NCBI GenBank assembly: GCA_036555035.1
Contig: DATBMB010000130.1
Span: forward strand, 1 to 20,084
Source: SG8-41 sp036555035
GTDB lineage: Bacteria > Pseudomonadota > Gammaproteobacteria > Burkholderiales > SG8-41
Length of the DNA: 20,084 nt
Direction of reading: 5' to 3'
Made by a program: the position numbers and the translations under genes. How positions within the stretch are numbered: the first letter of the stretch is position 1; each line of letters begins with the position of its first letter. Shown here in pieces: positions 19,539-20,084 of the stretch. The notes below the pieces were generated by a model. That model made no database searches and was not told the DNA's origin. It worked only from the letters and a program-made list of their open reading frames with translations.

Positions 19539-20084
19539 TCAGGCCGTGCGCGCCATGAGGTCGGCCGCGGTGACGTCGCCGGTGTAGACGTAGCCGGTCT
19601 CCTCGACGCTGCCCGCGCCGATGTAGACGCCGATCGCCTCGAGCGGCTCGGTCGGGCTCAGGTTGGTGAGGAAGTGCTCGACGCCCCTGGGGATGTAATG
19701 GACGTGGCCGCCCCGCACCTCGGCCCGGTCCGGACCCGCGCCCGCGAGGCCGTGGCCGCGGATGACGTAATAGATCTCCTCGCAGTTCTCGTGCCGGTGC
19801 TTCCTGTGGACGGCGCCGGGCATGAATCTCGCCCAGAAGAGGGTGGTCGGGCTGCCGTTGTGGCGGCCGATGGGGATGCGGAAGTCGGTGATGCTCCAGC
19901 CGTCCTTCTCGCTCATGCGCGCGGGCTTCACCTCGTCGATGTGGACGAGGATGCCGGCGCTGAATTTCTCGCGGCGCGGTGCGGCGAGGTCCGCCGCGGT
20001 CACGTTGCCGCGGAACTCGTAGCCGGTGTCCTCGACGCTCTTCGCGCCGGCGTAGAAGCCGACGACGAGCGCCTCCTCGTCCGC
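19539..20084 (-). CDS. Two-cupin (bicupin) protein, 5' end outside window
   Basis: The frame is open to the right edge, so the start lies beyond 20084; GTG at 20003 is internal. The complete cupin in view carries the metal-binding motif 'HRKHRHENCEEIYYVIRG', then 'GGHVHYIPRGVEHFLTN', the His/Glu set expected for a cupin metal site. It ends 'GSVEETGYVYTGDVTAADLM'. The residues at the window edge ('KSVEDTGYEFRGNVTAADLA') repeat that C-terminal segment. A first cupin of the same kind must therefore precede it, making a tandem-duplicated bicupin. Such proteins include dioxygenases, decarboxylases and isomerases; the reaction is unknown. It is followed by the 91-residue unknown gene. Confidence 0.87.
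   Translation of the reverse strand, partial: ADEEALVVGFYAGAKSVEDTGYEFRGNVTAADLAAPRREKFSAGILVHIDEVKPARMSEKDGWSITDFRIPIGRHNGSPTTLFWARFMPGAVHRKHRHENCEEIYYVIRGHGLAGAGPDRAEVRGGHVHYIPRGVEHFLTNLSPTEPLEAIGVYIGAGSVEETGYVYTGDVTAADLMARTA

Noticed and set aside
19539..19541. TGA between the cupin gene and the 91-residue gene as a second selenocysteine codon
   Set aside because: The two frames are in phase, but the cupin ends naturally with its family tail, the next 11 codons are non-conserved, and no Cys is expected at that position.
1..20084. Mobile element, prophage, CRISPR, tRNA or rRNA
   Set aside because: No transposase or integrase-like protein, no regular repeat-spacer array, and no cloverleaf or rRNA-like sequence seen; base composition is uniform throughout.

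Overview
This window looks like chromosomal DNA of a high-GC betaproteobacterium of the Burkholderiales type, probably an environmental or uncultured lineage. Five genes encode Bug/TctC-family periplasmic solute-binding proteins, an expansion typical of that order. They sit among amidase, FAH-family, TauD-family and LigB-family catabolic genes. Third codon positions are strongly GC. I see no tRNA, rRNA, CRISPR array, insertion sequence or prophage gene.

Layout. (1) Positions 1-5821, plus strand: a tightly packed catabolic run. It holds an NHL-repeat protein (5' end outside the window), a Bug protein, a GatC-like 65-residue protein overlapping an amidase, a SemiSWEET-like membrane protein, a palindromic REP-like hairpin, an FAH-family protein and a TauD/TfdA dioxygenase. 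(2) Positions 5936-9581, plus strand: a cell-wall operon of PBP1B (mrcB), a small TPR lipoprotein resembling the PBP1B activator LpoP, and a membrane-anchored lytic transglycosylase, each overlapping the next by ATGA. (3) Positions 14046-9568, minus strand: a six-gene operon of two carboxymuconolactone decarboxylase/AhpD-like (CMD) proteins, a DUF1330 protein and three consecutive Bug proteins. (4) Positions 14134-15080, plus strand: a Crp/Fnr-type regulator divergent from that operon, then a 57-residue single-span membrane protein. (5) Positions 15100-20084: a LigB-type extradiol dioxygenase divergent from a fifth Bug gene, an OmpA-family protein divergent from a glutathione S-transferase, an unknown 91-residue protein, and a two-cupin protein running off the right edge.

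The main discovery candidate is the first gene of the minus-strand operon (14046-13429). A single in-frame TGA at 13803-13801 interrupts an otherwise intact 205-codon CMD reading frame. It falls exactly on the second cysteine of the CxxC redox motif (C79-V-Y-TGA82). A strong hairpin starts 6 nt after the TGA, with its G-rich apical loop 21 nt downstream, which matches the general rules for a bacterial SECIS element. I read this as a selenoprotein with a CxxU active site rather than a pseudogene. The gene starting 1 nt downstream is a full-length paralogue that lacks both redox residues (Asp79 and Phe82), so the operon appears to encode a selenium-redox subunit next to a redox-dead sister. Whether the genome has selA, selB, selC and selD cannot be seen here and would be decisive.

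Secondary observations: a recurrent GTAGAATC -10-like element that would make mrcB and the selenoprotein gene leaderless, a conserved cell-wall activator arrangement, a GatC-like partner for the amidase, and several short repeats.
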